Shown here piece by piece: positions 17,968 through 26,074 of a DNA stretch of 64,000 bases. Source of the stretch: URNF01 sp045634325 (lineage in GTDB: Bacteria; Bacillota; Clostridia; Oscillospirales; Acutalibacteraceae); the NCBI GenBank assembly GCA_045634325.1, contig JAZRAA010000047.1, positions 10,038 through 74,037 on the forward strand, given 5' to 3'. Under the pieces are notes generated by a model. The model was not told the DNA's origin. It worked only from the letters and a program-made list of their open reading frames with translations, and searched no databases. Every line of letters begins with the position of its first letter. Position 1 is the stretch's first letter. Both the position numbers and the translations under genes were made by a program.

Positions 17968-19425
17968 ATGGTACAATACAATCCCAAATCTTTGAAAGCA
18001 GAAGAATTTATACACGACGGTGAAATCCGTGAAACGCTGGCATACGCCGAAGAAAATAAAAATGATTTCGAGTTGATTGAACAAATTCTCGAAAAAGCGC
18101 GTCCGAAAAAGACCGAAACGGGTTATGTGTGTGCGGGACTTTCTCATCGTGAAGCATCGGTGTTGCTCGCTTGCGAAGACCCGCAGATTATTGAGAAAAT
18201 TTATGCGATTGCGGAAGAAATTAAACTCGCGTTTTACGGCAATCGCATCGTCATTTTCGCGCCGCTGTACCTGTCCAACTATTGCGTCAACGGCTGTGTA
18301 TACTGTCCGTATCACTTGAAAAACAAGACCATCCCTCGCAAAAAACTCACCCAAGAAGAAGTGAAAGCGGAAGTGATTGCACTGCAAGATATGGGACATA
18401 AACGCCTTGCTATTGAAGCGGGCGAAGACCCCGTAAACAATCCGCTGGAATACATACTCGAATGTATCAAAACCATTTACAGCGTGCATCACAAAAACGG
18501 CGATATCCGCCGTGTGAACGTCAACATCGCCGCTACCACGGTAGAAAACTACCGCAAGCTCAAAGAAGCGGGTATCGGCACCTACATTTTGTTCCAGGAA
18601 ACCTATCACAAGGAAAGTTATTTGAAACTGCATCCCACCGGCCCCAAACACGACTATGATTATCACACCGAAGCCATGGACCGTGCCATGCAAGGCGGCA
18701 TTGACGATGTGGGACTGGGTGTGTTGTTCGGGCTGGAACTGTATAAATATGAATTTGCAGGATTGCTGATGCACGCCGAACATCTGGAAGCGGTGCACGG
18801 CGTCGGTCCGCACACCATCAGTGTGCCGCGTCTCAAACGTGCTGATGACATCGACCCTGATGAATTTGATAACGGCATTGATGACGATACCTTTGCGAAA
18901 ATCACCGCTTGTATCCGTCTTGCCGTGCCGTATACGGGTATGATTATTTCCACCCGCGAAAACGAGCAGGTGCGTTCCCGTTTACTCAAACTCGGCATCT
19001 CACAGGTCAGCGGCGGTTCTCGTACTTCGGTCGGCGGGTATGCGGGGTATGCGCCCGACGAGCGTCCGCACGATACCGAACAGTTTGACGTTTCCGACCA
19101 ACGTTCACTGGACGAAGTGGTGCGCTGGTTGATGGAAAACGGACACATTCCTTCGTTTTGCACCGCCTGCTACCGTGAAGGGCGTACCGGTGACCGCTTT
19201 ATGAGCCTGTGTAAATCCGGTCAAATTCTCAATTGCTGTCATCCCAATGCGCTGATGACTTTATCGGAGTATTTAGAGGACTATGCTTCAAAAGAAACCA
19301 AGGCTGTCGGTTACGATATGGTGGAAAAAGAACTGACCCGTATCCCCAAAGCGAAAGTCCGTGAGATAGCAGAAATGAACATCGAGGATATCAAAAATTC
19401 CAATCGTCGTGATTTTAGATTCTAA
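17968..19425 (+). CDS. hydG: [FeFe]-hydrogenase H-cluster radical SAM maturase HydG
   Basis: 485 residues. HydG splits tyrosine to make CO and cyanide ligands carried on an Fe complex for the H-cluster. The radical SAM motif is C106, C110, C113 (CVNGCVYCPY). The C-terminal FCTACYREGRTGDRFMSLC holds the CxxC plus distant Cys that bind the second cluster, separating HydG from the related ThiH. AAGGAG precedes the ATG; 12 nt after hydE. Confidence 0.96.
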   Translation: MVQYNPKSLKAEEFIHDGEIRETLAYAEENKNDFELIEQILEKARPKKTETGYVCAGLSHREASVLLACEDPQIIEKIYAIAEEIKLAFYGNRIVIFAPLYLSNYCVNGCVYCPYHLKNKTIPRKKLTQEEVKAEVIALQDMGHKRLAIEAGEDPVNNPLEYILECIKTIYSVHHKNGDIRRVNVNIAATTVENYRKLKEAGIGTYILFQETYHKESYLKLHPTGPKHDYDYHTEAMDRAMQGGIDDVGLGVLFGLELYKYEFAGLLMHAEHLEAVHGVGPHTISVPRLKRADDIDPDEFDNGIDDDTFAKITACIRLAVPYTGMIISTRENEQVRSRLLKLGISQVSGGSRTSVGGYAGYAPDERPHDTEQFDVSDQRSLDEVVRWLMENGHIPSFCTACYREGRTGDRFMSLCKSGQILNCCHPNALMTLSEYLEDYASKETKAVGYDMVEKELTRIPKAKVREIAEMNIEDIKNSNRRDFRF

Positions 19426-19443
19426 CGAGATGAGGTGGCATAT

Positions 19444-20637
19444 ATGTCATTACAACAAGTAACCGCGGGTGAGCGGTTGCATATCGGCTTTTTCGGTATG
19501 CGTAATGCAGGTAAATCCAGCCTCGTCAACGCTGTCACGGGACAAAATCTCTCGGTGGTGTCCGACACCAAAGGTACCACCACTGACCCTGTCAAAAAAA
19601 CAATGGAATTGTTGCCACTCGGTCCCGTGGTCATCATTGACACGCCCGGTTTGGACGACGAGGGTGATTTGGGTGCTCTGCGTATACAAAAAACGAAAGA
19701 AATGTTGCATATGACCGACATTGCCGTGTTGGTGGTGGATGCCGCCGTTGGTATGTCGGCTAAAGACAATGCGCTCAAATCGGAACTGCAAAAACGCAAC
19801 ATTCCCTTTGTAGTGGTGTTCAACAAAGCGGATACGATTGAAGAGAAAAATGCCGATACACTGTATGTCAGTGCGCAAACCGGTGAGGGCATTGAGACGC
19901 TCAAAGAAAAATTGGGCGCATTCGCAAGAGAAATGCAAAAAACCAAAGTGCCGGTTTCGGATATGCTGCAAAAGGGTGATATGGTGATATTGGTCACCCC
20001 CATTGACGAGGCCGCCCCCAAAGGCAGACTGATTTTGCCGCAACAACTCGTTTTGCGGGATATTCTGGATGCACACGCTACCGCTTTGGTTTGTCAGCCT
20101 GCGGAACTTTCCGAAATGCTCGCCTCTCTCACCCATGCGCCACGCATGGTCATCACCGATTCGCAGGTATTCGGTGCCGTATCCAAAATGGTGCCACCCG
20201 AAATCCCGCTGACATCCTTTTCCATTTTGATGGCACGGTATAAAGGGGATTTGGGGGCGCTGGTTGCGGGTGCCGCCGCACTCAAAAATCTCAAAGACGG
20301 CGACCGTGTGTTGATTGCCGAGGGGTGCACCCATCACCGCCAATGCAATGACATCGGCACGGTAAAAATGCCCGCTTGGATAAAAGAATTTTGCGGCGCA
20401 AACCCGCAATTTTCTTTCACGTCCGGCGGAGAATATCCCGAAAACCTCACCGATTTTGCGGCGATTGTTCATTGCGGTGGGTGTATGCTCAACGATGCGG
20501 CAATGCAACACCGTATCAATGCCGCGAAACAAGCGGGCGTGCCGCTGGTTAATTATGGCATTGCGATTGCCGCCATGCACGGCATTTTGAAACGCAGTTT
20601 GGAACTGTTTCCCGACGTTTTGAAACTATTAGAATAA
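19444..20637 (+). CDS. hydF: [FeFe]-hydrogenase H-cluster maturation GTPase HydF
   Basis: 397 residues. HydF is the scaffold on which the 2Fe subcluster precursor is assembled before transfer to the hydrogenase. G-domain motifs are GMRNAGKS (18-25), DTPG (66-69) and NKAD (127-130). The C-terminal iron-sulphur ligands are CTHH near 295-298 and HCGGC at 343-347, the family CxH...HCxxC pattern. A GTG three codons earlier overlaps the ribosome site GAGGTGG, so ATG 19444 is preferred. It completes the maturation operon; no hydrogenase structural gene lies in the window. Confidence 0.96.
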   Translation: MSLQQVTAGERLHIGFFGMRNAGKSSLVNAVTGQNLSVVSDTKGTTTDPVKKTMELLPLGPVVIIDTPGLDDEGDLGALRIQKTKEMLHMTDIAVLVVDAAVGMSAKDNALKSELQKRNIPFVVVFNKADTIEEKNADTLYVSAQTGEGIETLKEKLGAFAREMQKTKVPVSDMLQKGDMVILVTPIDEAAPKGRLILPQQLVLRDILDAHATALVCQPAELSEMLASLTHAPRMVITDSQVFGAVSKMVPPEIPLTSFSILMARYKGDLGALVAGAAALKNLKDGDRVLIAEGCTHHRQCNDIGTVKMPAWIKEFCGANPQFSFTSGGEYPENLTDFAAIVHCGGCMLNDAAMQHRINAAKQAGVPLVNYGIAIAAMHGILKRSLELFPDVLKLLE

Positions 20638-20674
20638 TAAAAAAGACACATCGCAAGATGTTTCTTTTTTTAAT
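20638..20674. terminator. Bidirectional A/T-flanked hairpin between hydF and the phosphatase gene
   Basis: Imperfect stem around GACACATC-GCAA-GATGTTTC flanked by A6 on the left and T7 on the right. It lies between convergent genes and so could end both transcripts. Confidence 0.7.
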
Positions 20675-21395
20675 GTCGTTCATTTTCGTTGGAATAGCAT
20701 TCACAAAACCGTGCCGCAAAGGAAGGCGGTTCTCCGTTTGCGTACAAATGCGAAATGTCACCGAATCCGTTACAACGGAAATACGCAATACCCTTTCGGC
20801 GTTCCTCGGTTATGAGCGTGGTCACCGACGAGGGCGGCGCCACAAATCCTTGCCACAGTAGGACGGGGGAAATGTGCAAAATATGGGACAACAACACACA
20901 TTCCAAACCAAAATGGCAAACGATCACCACCGTGTCGTCGTTCTCACGGGTGACACGGAAATGTCCGCTTTCGTGCACATAACCGTGACTTGCGAGCAAG
21001 GCGTCCAGTTTTTCGCACACGTTGCGGTACAGCGGCTCTACGTTGCCGCTTTGCATAATATCGGTGGTCAGCCACGCATCCTTGTCATACAAGGCGGGCA
21101 CAGCCGTCCATTTCTCCGTATACAAATCCCACGGCAAATGCTCATCACTCGCCGCTTCGTGTGCAATACGGGCGGGCAATTCACGCAACCAGTCACAAAT
21201 CTCCATTTGGATACCCTTTTTCTCCAAAAAGGGTTTGGCTGTATCTTTCGCGCGACCGAGCGGCGAACAATACACCTTTGCAATATCCAATTTTTCCAAT
21301 CGCTCGGACAAAAACGCCGCCTCACGCCAACCTTTTTCGGTGAGCGAATCGTTGACGTAATCGGGGTCTCCGTGCCGCACAATGATAAGTTTCAT
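20670..21395 (-). CDS. Histidine phosphatase superfamily protein (phosphoglycerate-mutase-like)
   Basis: 241 residues. It begins MKLIIVRHGDPDYVNDSLTE: RHG is the catalytic phosphohistidine motif, and the family's second His is in VIVCHFGLECVLLSHIL. LTEKGWREAAFLSERL and YCSPLGRAKDTAKPF are also typical. The substrate cannot be predicted. The frame ends at the convergent hairpin with hydF and lies 5 nt downstream of the PHP gene, so the two may be co-transcribed. Confidence 0.88.
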   Translation of the reverse strand: MKLIIVRHGDPDYVNDSLTEKGWREAAFLSERLEKLDIAKVYCSPLGRAKDTAKPFLEKKGIQMEICDWLRELPARIAHEAASDEHLPWDLYTEKWTAVPALYDKDAWLTTDIMQSGNVEPLYRNVCEKLDALLASHGYVHESGHFRVTRENDDTVVIVCHFGLECVLLSHILHISPVLLWQGFVAPPSSVTTLITEERRKGIAYFRCNGFGDISHLYANGEPPSFAARFCECYSNENERH

Positions 21396-21400
21396 TTACA

Positions 21401-22075
21401 TTACTCCATCTTCAAACGATAATCGCCCTCACGCAACAGCTCCACAAAACGAGAGATGTCACGTACTCGTTCATGAAAATAGATGCCGCTTTCCAGCTTG
21501 GCATTCACCGAATGCGTGTCGTTGCCCGCAGTGCGAATGCACGTATCATCCACTGCCGCCAGCAATGCACGTCCGTTTTCGTCACCGACGTTGGAAGTGT
21601 TAAACACTTCAATCCCCTCAAATCCGTCCAAAACGGGTTCTACAAATGTGCCCATGTAGTCACGGAAACGGAATGGATGCGCATACACGAGCAACGCGCC
21701 TGTTTCCTTGAAAATCGCAATGCGCTCTTCATGGCTTGCGTATCGCAATTCCTCGCATTCCCGCAAAAAGTCAATATCCACGCCGTAGCACAAAAACTCT
21801 TTGCCGTTTCCCATGTGTTCTTCCAAACCGAACAGAACATCGAAATCACATTTTGCGCCTTCTTCGCGCGCTTGCTCGTATGCACGAATATACGGTTCGA
21901 CAAAGTCGCGCCACGGCAAAGATCGGTCAATGCAAGTGTTGCCGTGATAAAAATGGTTGGTCAGCACAAACCCGCTGTATCCGTTCTGTTTATATACACG
22001 TACCAACTCTTTAACGGTGTTATTGGCGCATTTACTGCATTCCGAGGAATGCACATGACTATCATATAAAAACAT
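21401..22075 (-). CDS. PHP-domain metal-dependent phosphoesterase family protein
   Basis: 224 residues. MFLYDSHVHSSECS carries the N-terminal HxH metal motif (HVH). Further likely ligands are in LTNHFYHG, FGLEEHMG, VYAHPFR and AGNDTHSV, the usual PHP ligand series. Such proteins hydrolyse phosphate esters (for example histidinol phosphate or 3',5'-bisphosphates); the substrate here is unknown. AAGGAG lies 6 nt before the ATG at 22075. Confidence 0.87.
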   Translation of the reverse strand: MFLYDSHVHSSECSKCANNTVKELVRVYKQNGYSGFVLTNHFYHGNTCIDRSLPWRDFVEPYIRAYEQAREEGAKCDFDVLFGLEEHMGNGKEFLCYGVDIDFLRECEELRYASHEERIAIFKETGALLVYAHPFRFRDYMGTFVEPVLDGFEGIEVFNTSNVGDENGRALLAAVDDTCIRTAGNDTHSVNAKLESGIYFHERVRDISRFVELLREGDYRLKME

Positions 22076-22096
22076 ACATAACTCCTTATAATGCAA

Positions 22097-22303
22097 TGTT
22101 CCTTACCGCCAGTATACCATATCCTATATGCAAGTGCAAGATGAATAAAAGCGGATAGCCTTTTGTGTTCTCAAACGAATAAAAGGCGACAGGGCAAGTT
22201 GCACGGCAACTTGGTCGAATTTTGCTCGACCGCAAAACAGCGCGCTCGGTTTTGCAAAGCAAAACACGCAAAATATCGCATAATCCTTTTGTGTTCTCAA
22301 ACG
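22097..22303. other. Intergenic region with tandem hairpins between two direct repeats
   Basis: No gene is supported. It holds the first copy and most of the second copy of a 27-bp direct repeat, and between them three successive inverted repeats: CAAGTTGC/GCAACTTG (22195-22213), GGTCGA/TCGACC (22213-22231) and GTTTTGC/GCAAAAC (22249-22265). A short minus-strand frame across it yields the peptide FYSFENTKG twice but looks like repeat sequence and not a gene. Confidence 0.55.
22159..22185 (+). repeat. 27-bp direct repeat, copy 1
   Basis: Starts CCTTTTGTGTTCTCAAACG and is identical over 27 bp to 22285-22311, 126 bp away. Confidence 0.85.
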
Positions 22304-22311
22304 AATAAAAG
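22285..22311 (+). repeat. 27-bp direct repeat, copy 2
   Basis: Second identical copy. Its last bases form the distal arm of the terminator after tRNA-Pro. Confidence 0.85.
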
Positions 22312-22341
22312 CAGATACCCAAAAGGGTATCTGCTTTTATT
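22304..22341 (-). terminator. Terminator of tRNA-Pro
   Basis: AGCAGATACCC/GGGTATCTGCT stem with a 4-nt loop, extended by A/T pairs, and TTTATT after it on the minus strand. It directly abuts the tRNA 3' end. Confidence 0.85.
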
Positions 22342-22417
22342 GGTCGAGGCGACAGGATTTGAACCTGCGACCTCTGCGTCCCGAACGCAGCGCTCTACCA
22401 AACTGAGCCACGCCTCG
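22341..22417 (-). tRNA. tRNA-Pro (anticodon CGG), CCA encoded
   Basis: 77 nt including CCA. The acceptor CGAGGCG/CGCCTCG is perfect, U8 is present, the D arm is GCTC...GAGC, the anticodon stem is CTGCG/CGCAG with loop TTCGGGA (anticodon CGG), and the T arm is GCAGG-TTCAAAT-CCTGT. Discriminator A73 fits tRNA-Pro. Confidence 0.96.
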
Positions 22418-22436
22418 ATATTTTTTCAACTCGGTC

Positions 22437-22465
22437 ATTATACTGTATATTTTTTGATTTGTCAA
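22437..22465 (-). promoter_or_regulatory. Promoter of tRNA-Pro
   Basis: On the minus strand TTGACA (22460-22465), 17-nt spacer, TATAAT (22437-22442): a perfect consensus promoter 20 nt before the tRNA. Confidence 0.92.
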
Positions 22466-22489
22466 CCGCATTTTTCAAATCATGAGATA

Positions 22490-22525
22490 AAATTGCCCAA
22501 GCATCCGTAACGGATGCTTGGGCAA
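22490..22525 (-). terminator. Terminator of the glycine-riboswitch symporter gene
   Basis: Stem TTGCCCAAGCATCCG/CGGATGCTTGGGCAA around 22493-22525 with a 3-nt loop, followed on the minus strand by TTTTATCTC. It lies just after the stop at 22538. Confidence 0.9.
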
Positions 22526-22537
22526 CCATTTAACGCC

Positions 22538-24088
22538 TTAGTCTTCGTCGGTGAGGTTTTCTGCCTGCATTGCCTGAATTTCCGGATCATAGGACAACAG
22601 AGGAGAAACATCTTCGCCGCGGATACGACGGGCCACATAGTTTTTGGTAATCTTCATAACCAGCGGGAACAATACCACAACACCAATCAAGTTGGGAATC
22701 ATCATGAGGCCGTTGAAAGTATCGGAGATGTCCCAAGCGAGCGAAGAGGTGAGTACCGCACCGAAGATAATGGTAATCACGTGGATGATTTTGAAAATGT
22801 AAGTAGTTTTTGCACCAAACAGGTATTCCCAAGCTTTAGAGCCATAGTGCGACCAACCAAGAACGGTGGTGAACGCAAAGAGGAACATCGCAACGGCGAT
22901 GAATTTTGCGCCTAAGCCACCCCAAGGTAAAATGGTGTTAAATGCGCCGCCAACCAAAGTTGCGTCGGTGTAACCGGCCATGATTTCACCGGTAGTCGCA
23001 TTGAACACGCCGCCTTCGAGGCCACCGGAAGTGAGCACCACCAAAGCGGTCATGGTGCAAACAACCATGGTGTCCGCGAACACTTCGAAGATGCCCCACA
23101 TACCCTGTTTAACAGGTTCTTTCACGTTGGAGTTGGAATGCACCATAACGGAAGAACCCAAACCGGCTTCATTGGAGAACACGCCACGTTTGAAGCCGTT
23201 GGTCATCGCTACGATGACACCGCCGATGCCACCGCCGACAAATGCTTCGGGGCTGAACGCATTCACAAAAATCGCTTTGAAAGCAGGCAGGATTGCTTGA
23301 TAGTTCACACCGATGATGACCAAGCTGCCCGCAATGAACAGCACAACCATAAAGGGAACGATTTTTTCGGCCACGCTTGCGATGCGTTTTACGCCGCCAA
23401 TGGTGATAACCGCCGTTAAAATCATCACAATGATGCCGATAATGAGGCTATACAAATTAACGCCGCCCAAAACCGTGACGGAAGACAAGGCCGGCACGTC
23501 AAAAGCCGCAACCACGTTGGCAACGATTTTGTTGACCTGACCCATGCTACCGATACCGAAAGAAGCGAGCAAGGTGAAGCAGCAGAACAATACCGCCAAA
23601 ACGATACCAATCCATTTGCAACCTTTTTTCTTGCCCAAGCCGTCACGCAGATAGTACATAGCGCCGCCGGCCCATTCGTTTTCGCTGTTTTTACGGCGAT
23701 AGAAAAGGCCCAAAACGTTTTCGGAATAGTTGGTCATCATGCCAAAGAACGCAGCAACCCACATCCAAAACACAGCGCCGGCGCCACCGATAGCGATAGC
23801 AGCGGCAACACCCGCAATGTTACCGGTACCAACGGTCGCAGCAAGCGCGGTGCAAAGTGCTTGGAAAGGCGAAATCGTGCCTTTTTCCTTGTCATGTTGC
23901 AGCACACGTTTGGTGAACATACTACCGATGGTCTTTTTCCACCAATGACCAATGTGCAATACCTGGAAACATTTGGTTACGCAGGTCATCAAAATGCCGG
24001 TGCCGATGAGCAGGAACAGACCAAAAGGTCCCCACACAACACCGTTGACAGCGCCGTTCACGCTCTCTAATTGTTCCAAGAATTCCAT
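22538..24088 (-). CDS. Alanine/glycine:cation symporter family protein (AGCS)
   Basis: 516 residues with about 10-11 hydrophobic segments. Family features include LCTALAATVGTGNIAGVAAA, MYYLRDGLGKKKGCKW, KRGVFSNEAGLGSSVMVHSN and AFTTVLGWSHYGSKAWEYLFG. AGCS proteins couple amino-acid uptake to Na+. The tandem glycine riboswitch directly upstream indicates glycine as a likely substrate. GAGGGGG precedes the ATG. Confidence 0.94.
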   Translation of the reverse strand: MEFLEQLESVNGAVNGVVWGPFGLFLLIGTGILMTCVTKCFQVLHIGHWWKKTIGSMFTKRVLQHDKEKGTISPFQALCTALAATVGTGNIAGVAAAIAIGGAGAVFWMWVAAFFGMMTNYSENVLGLFYRRKNSENEWAGGAMYYLRDGLGKKKGCKWIGIVLAVLFCCFTLLASFGIGSMGQVNKIVANVVAAFDVPALSSVTVLGGVNLYSLIIGIIVMILTAVITIGGVKRIASVAEKIVPFMVVLFIAGSLVIIGVNYQAILPAFKAIFVNAFSPEAFVGGGIGGVIVAMTNGFKRGVFSNEAGLGSSVMVHSNSNVKEPVKQGMWGIFEVFADTMVVCTMTALVVLTSGGLEGGVFNATTGEIMAGYTDATLVGGAFNTILPWGGLGAKFIAVAMFLFAFTTVLGWSHYGSKAWEYLFGAKTTYIFKIIHVITIIFGAVLTSSLAWDISDTFNGLMMIPNLIGVVVLFPLVMKITKNYVARRIRGEDVSPLLSYDPEIQAMQAENLTDED

Positions 24089-24112
24089 TTGAATTCCCCC
24101 TCAAAAAATAAT

Positions 24113-24150
24113 GTAAAATAAAAAAACAGCCAGAAACCAAAAAGGCTCTG
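24113..24150 (-). terminator. Possible expression-platform terminator of the glycine riboswitch
   Basis: A weak hairpin (CAGAGCC pairing with GGCTG, one bulge) is followed on the minus strand by a run of seven T, between the riboswitch and the symporter start. It is a plausible site of transcription control, but the stem is short. Confidence 0.5.
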
Positions 24151-24194
24151 CCTGCAAAATGACAAAAGCACACCGCAAAAACGATGCTGCAAAA

Positions 24195-24360
24195 AGCTCT
24201 GTCCTTTTGCCTGAGAGATTGAACGAAAAATCGTCTTGCCCCTTCGGCACTCGCATCTAAGCGAGCTTCTCCAGAGTACCATCCGCACACAGTCCCTCTG
24301 CCTTGGCAGAACCTGAAAGTTTCGCTTCGTCGGTGGGGTTTCCCCGCTTTCCTGTGCACT
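24195..24360 (-). ncRNA. Glycine riboswitch, tandem aptamers
   Basis: On the minus strand two glycine-type aptamers follow each other. The first holds AGGAAAGCGGGGAAACC and CTTTCAGGTTCTGCC; the second holds CTCTGGAGAA, GTGCCGAAGGGGCAA and the hallmark CTCTCAGGCAAAAGGACAGA. They precede an AGCS symporter, a known gene context for this riboswitch. In many species the tandem form turns on glycine degradation or efflux, so the direction of control here needs testing. Confidence 0.95.
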
Positions 24361-24392
24361 TCACTTGATGGTATTTAATTTTCAACTCGCTC

Positions 24393-24421
24393 ATCCTATC
24401 ATACTTTTGTGAGCTTGTCAA
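24393..24421 (-). promoter_or_regulatory. Promoter of the glycine riboswitch/symporter transcript
   Basis: On the minus strand TTGACA (24416-24421), 17-nt spacer, TAGGAT (24393-24398), about 35 nt upstream of the first aptamer. Confidence 0.75.
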
Positions 24422-24490
24422 CACATTATCTGAAAAGATATTGCTTTTTTCGTGCAAAATCGGCTCTTTTCCCTTTGCTCTCATTTGGCT

Positions 24491-24519
24491 TTGCATTTTT
24501 TGGGAAAATATGTTATACT
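24491..24519 (+). promoter_or_regulatory. Promoter of the MBOAT/AlgX-like pair
   Basis: TTGCAT (24491-24496), 17-nt spacer, TATACT (24514-24519), about 45 nt before the first ATG. Confidence 0.7.
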
Positions 24520-24564
24520 GTGATATCCATCTACCCGCTCAAAATGAAAACATAGGAGAAACGT

Positions 24565-26061
24565 ATGCTGTTTACAACTCAGATTTTCACTTTCGCATTT
24601 TTTCCGGCGTGCATGTTGGTGTATTACCTGGTGGCTTTGCTGGAACAAAAAAGTTTCTTGTCGAGCTTTTTGAAAAAAATCAGAATAACCGATCTGACAC
24701 TCATCGGTATGAGCAGTTGCTTCTACCTTTGGGCGTGTTTTGATGACGTTATTCGGTTTGCGGCATACATTTTGTTCGTATACGTATTGGGAAAAATACT
24801 GCAAAACATGCGCCGCAAAAACTACTGTTTGGTGGCAATCGACACGGAAAATGCCGACAACAAAAAACACTTGCCCCTTTCGTTGCCTGTTTTATTCTTG
24901 GCGATTGCGGCGATTATAGGTGTGCTGGTTCATTGTAAATATACAGGTTTGCTCACAGAGGTCTGGAACTGGTTTGCCAAAGACACGTTATCTGCAAAAA
25001 CCATTATCGCACCGTTGGGCATTTCTTTTATCACCTTCTCCGCCATTTCCTATTTATCCGATATATATATGGGAAAAGCTGCCGCCGGCACGTTGATTGA
25101 TTGCGCATTATACCTATCCTTTTTCCCGAAAGTCGTATCCGGTCCCATCGTGTTATGGCGGGATTTCTGCACACAAACCCGTGAACGCAACATCAATTTG
25201 CGTCTCGTTTCCGACGGTATAACCCGTATCATGAGCGGCTTTGCCAAAAAATTGATTTTAGCGGATACGCTGGGTGCTTGTGTGGCATCCGTTTCTTCCA
25301 ACGTTGACCTACCGACCGCGTGGGGCGTCGGGCTGTTATACATGTTGCAAATTTACTATGATTTTTGCGGCTACTCGGATATCGCAATCGGTTTGTCCAA
25401 CATGTTAGGATTTTCCTTCAAAGAAAATTTCAATTTCCCATATATTTCCTGCTCTATCACGGAATTTTGGAGACGTTGGCATATCTCTCTGGGTACGTGG
25501 TTCCGCGAATATATCTATTTCCCGCTGGGCGGCAACAGACGCGGCAAAACCCGTGCCATTATCAATGTCGCCGTTGTGTTCCTACTCACAGGCATCTGGC
25601 ACGGTGCGGGATGGACCTATATGCTGTGGGGCATCATAAACGGCGTGTGCAACATCATCGAAAAGCTGATTGGCGAAAAGAAATGGTATCAAAAAACGCC
25701 AAAACTGATCAAATGGGCGGCTACCATGGGCGTTACGTTCTTGTGTTGGGAGTTGTTCCGCTTCACCGATTTTCCGTCCTGCCTTGCATGGTTCAAAGCC
25801 ATGTTCGTGCAAACCGACCTTTCCGCCGTTCCGTATACTTGGCAATATTATTTTGACACCCAAACAATCGTGCTGGTGGTGGTCGCCGTTTTGGGCGCTA
25901 CCGTGTTTGGCTTGCCGAAAATCCAACAGGCATATAAATGGTGTATACAAAAGCCTCTCGGATATCTCCTGCATCAAATCATTTTAGTGGCTCTGTTTGT
26001 GGTTTCCATCTTGTTTATGATAAACTCCACCTACAGTCCGTTCATTTATTTCCAATATTAA
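24565..26061 (+). CDS. MBOAT family O-acyltransferase (AlgI-like)
   Basis: 498 residues with many membrane segments. The stretch SFKENFNFPYISCSITEFWRRWH, then WFREYIYFPLGGN and LTGIWHGAGWTYMLWG, holds the MBOAT signature including the presumed catalytic His of GIWHGAGW. AlgI-like proteins pass acetyl groups across the membrane to modify surface polysaccharides. The gene downstream encodes a typical extracytoplasmic partner. AGGAG lies before the ATG. The polymer target is unknown. Confidence 0.93.
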   Translation: MLFTTQIFTFAFFPACMLVYYLVALLEQKSFLSSFLKKIRITDLTLIGMSSCFYLWACFDDVIRFAAYILFVYVLGKILQNMRRKNYCLVAIDTENADNKKHLPLSLPVLFLAIAAIIGVLVHCKYTGLLTEVWNWFAKDTLSAKTIIAPLGISFITFSAISYLSDIYMGKAAAGTLIDCALYLSFFPKVVSGPIVLWRDFCTQTRERNINLRLVSDGITRIMSGFAKKLILADTLGACVASVSSNVDLPTAWGVGLLYMLQIYYDFCGYSDIAIGLSNMLGFSFKENFNFPYISCSITEFWRRWHISLGTWFREYIYFPLGGNRRGKTRAIINVAVVFLLTGIWHGAGWTYMLWGIINGVCNIIEKLIGEKKWYQKTPKLIKWAATMGVTFLCWELFRFTDFPSCLAWFKAMFVQTDLSAVPYTWQYYFDTQTIVLVVVAVLGATVFGLPKIQQAYKWCIQKPLGYLLHQIILVALFVVSILFMINSTYSPFIYFQY

Positions 26062-26074
26062 GGAGGGATGCACA

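Noticed and set aside
22086..22322. Short minus-strand frame carrying FYSFENTKG twice
   Set aside because: It consists of the 27-bp direct repeats and hairpins, has no ribosome site and overlaps the tRNA terminator region.
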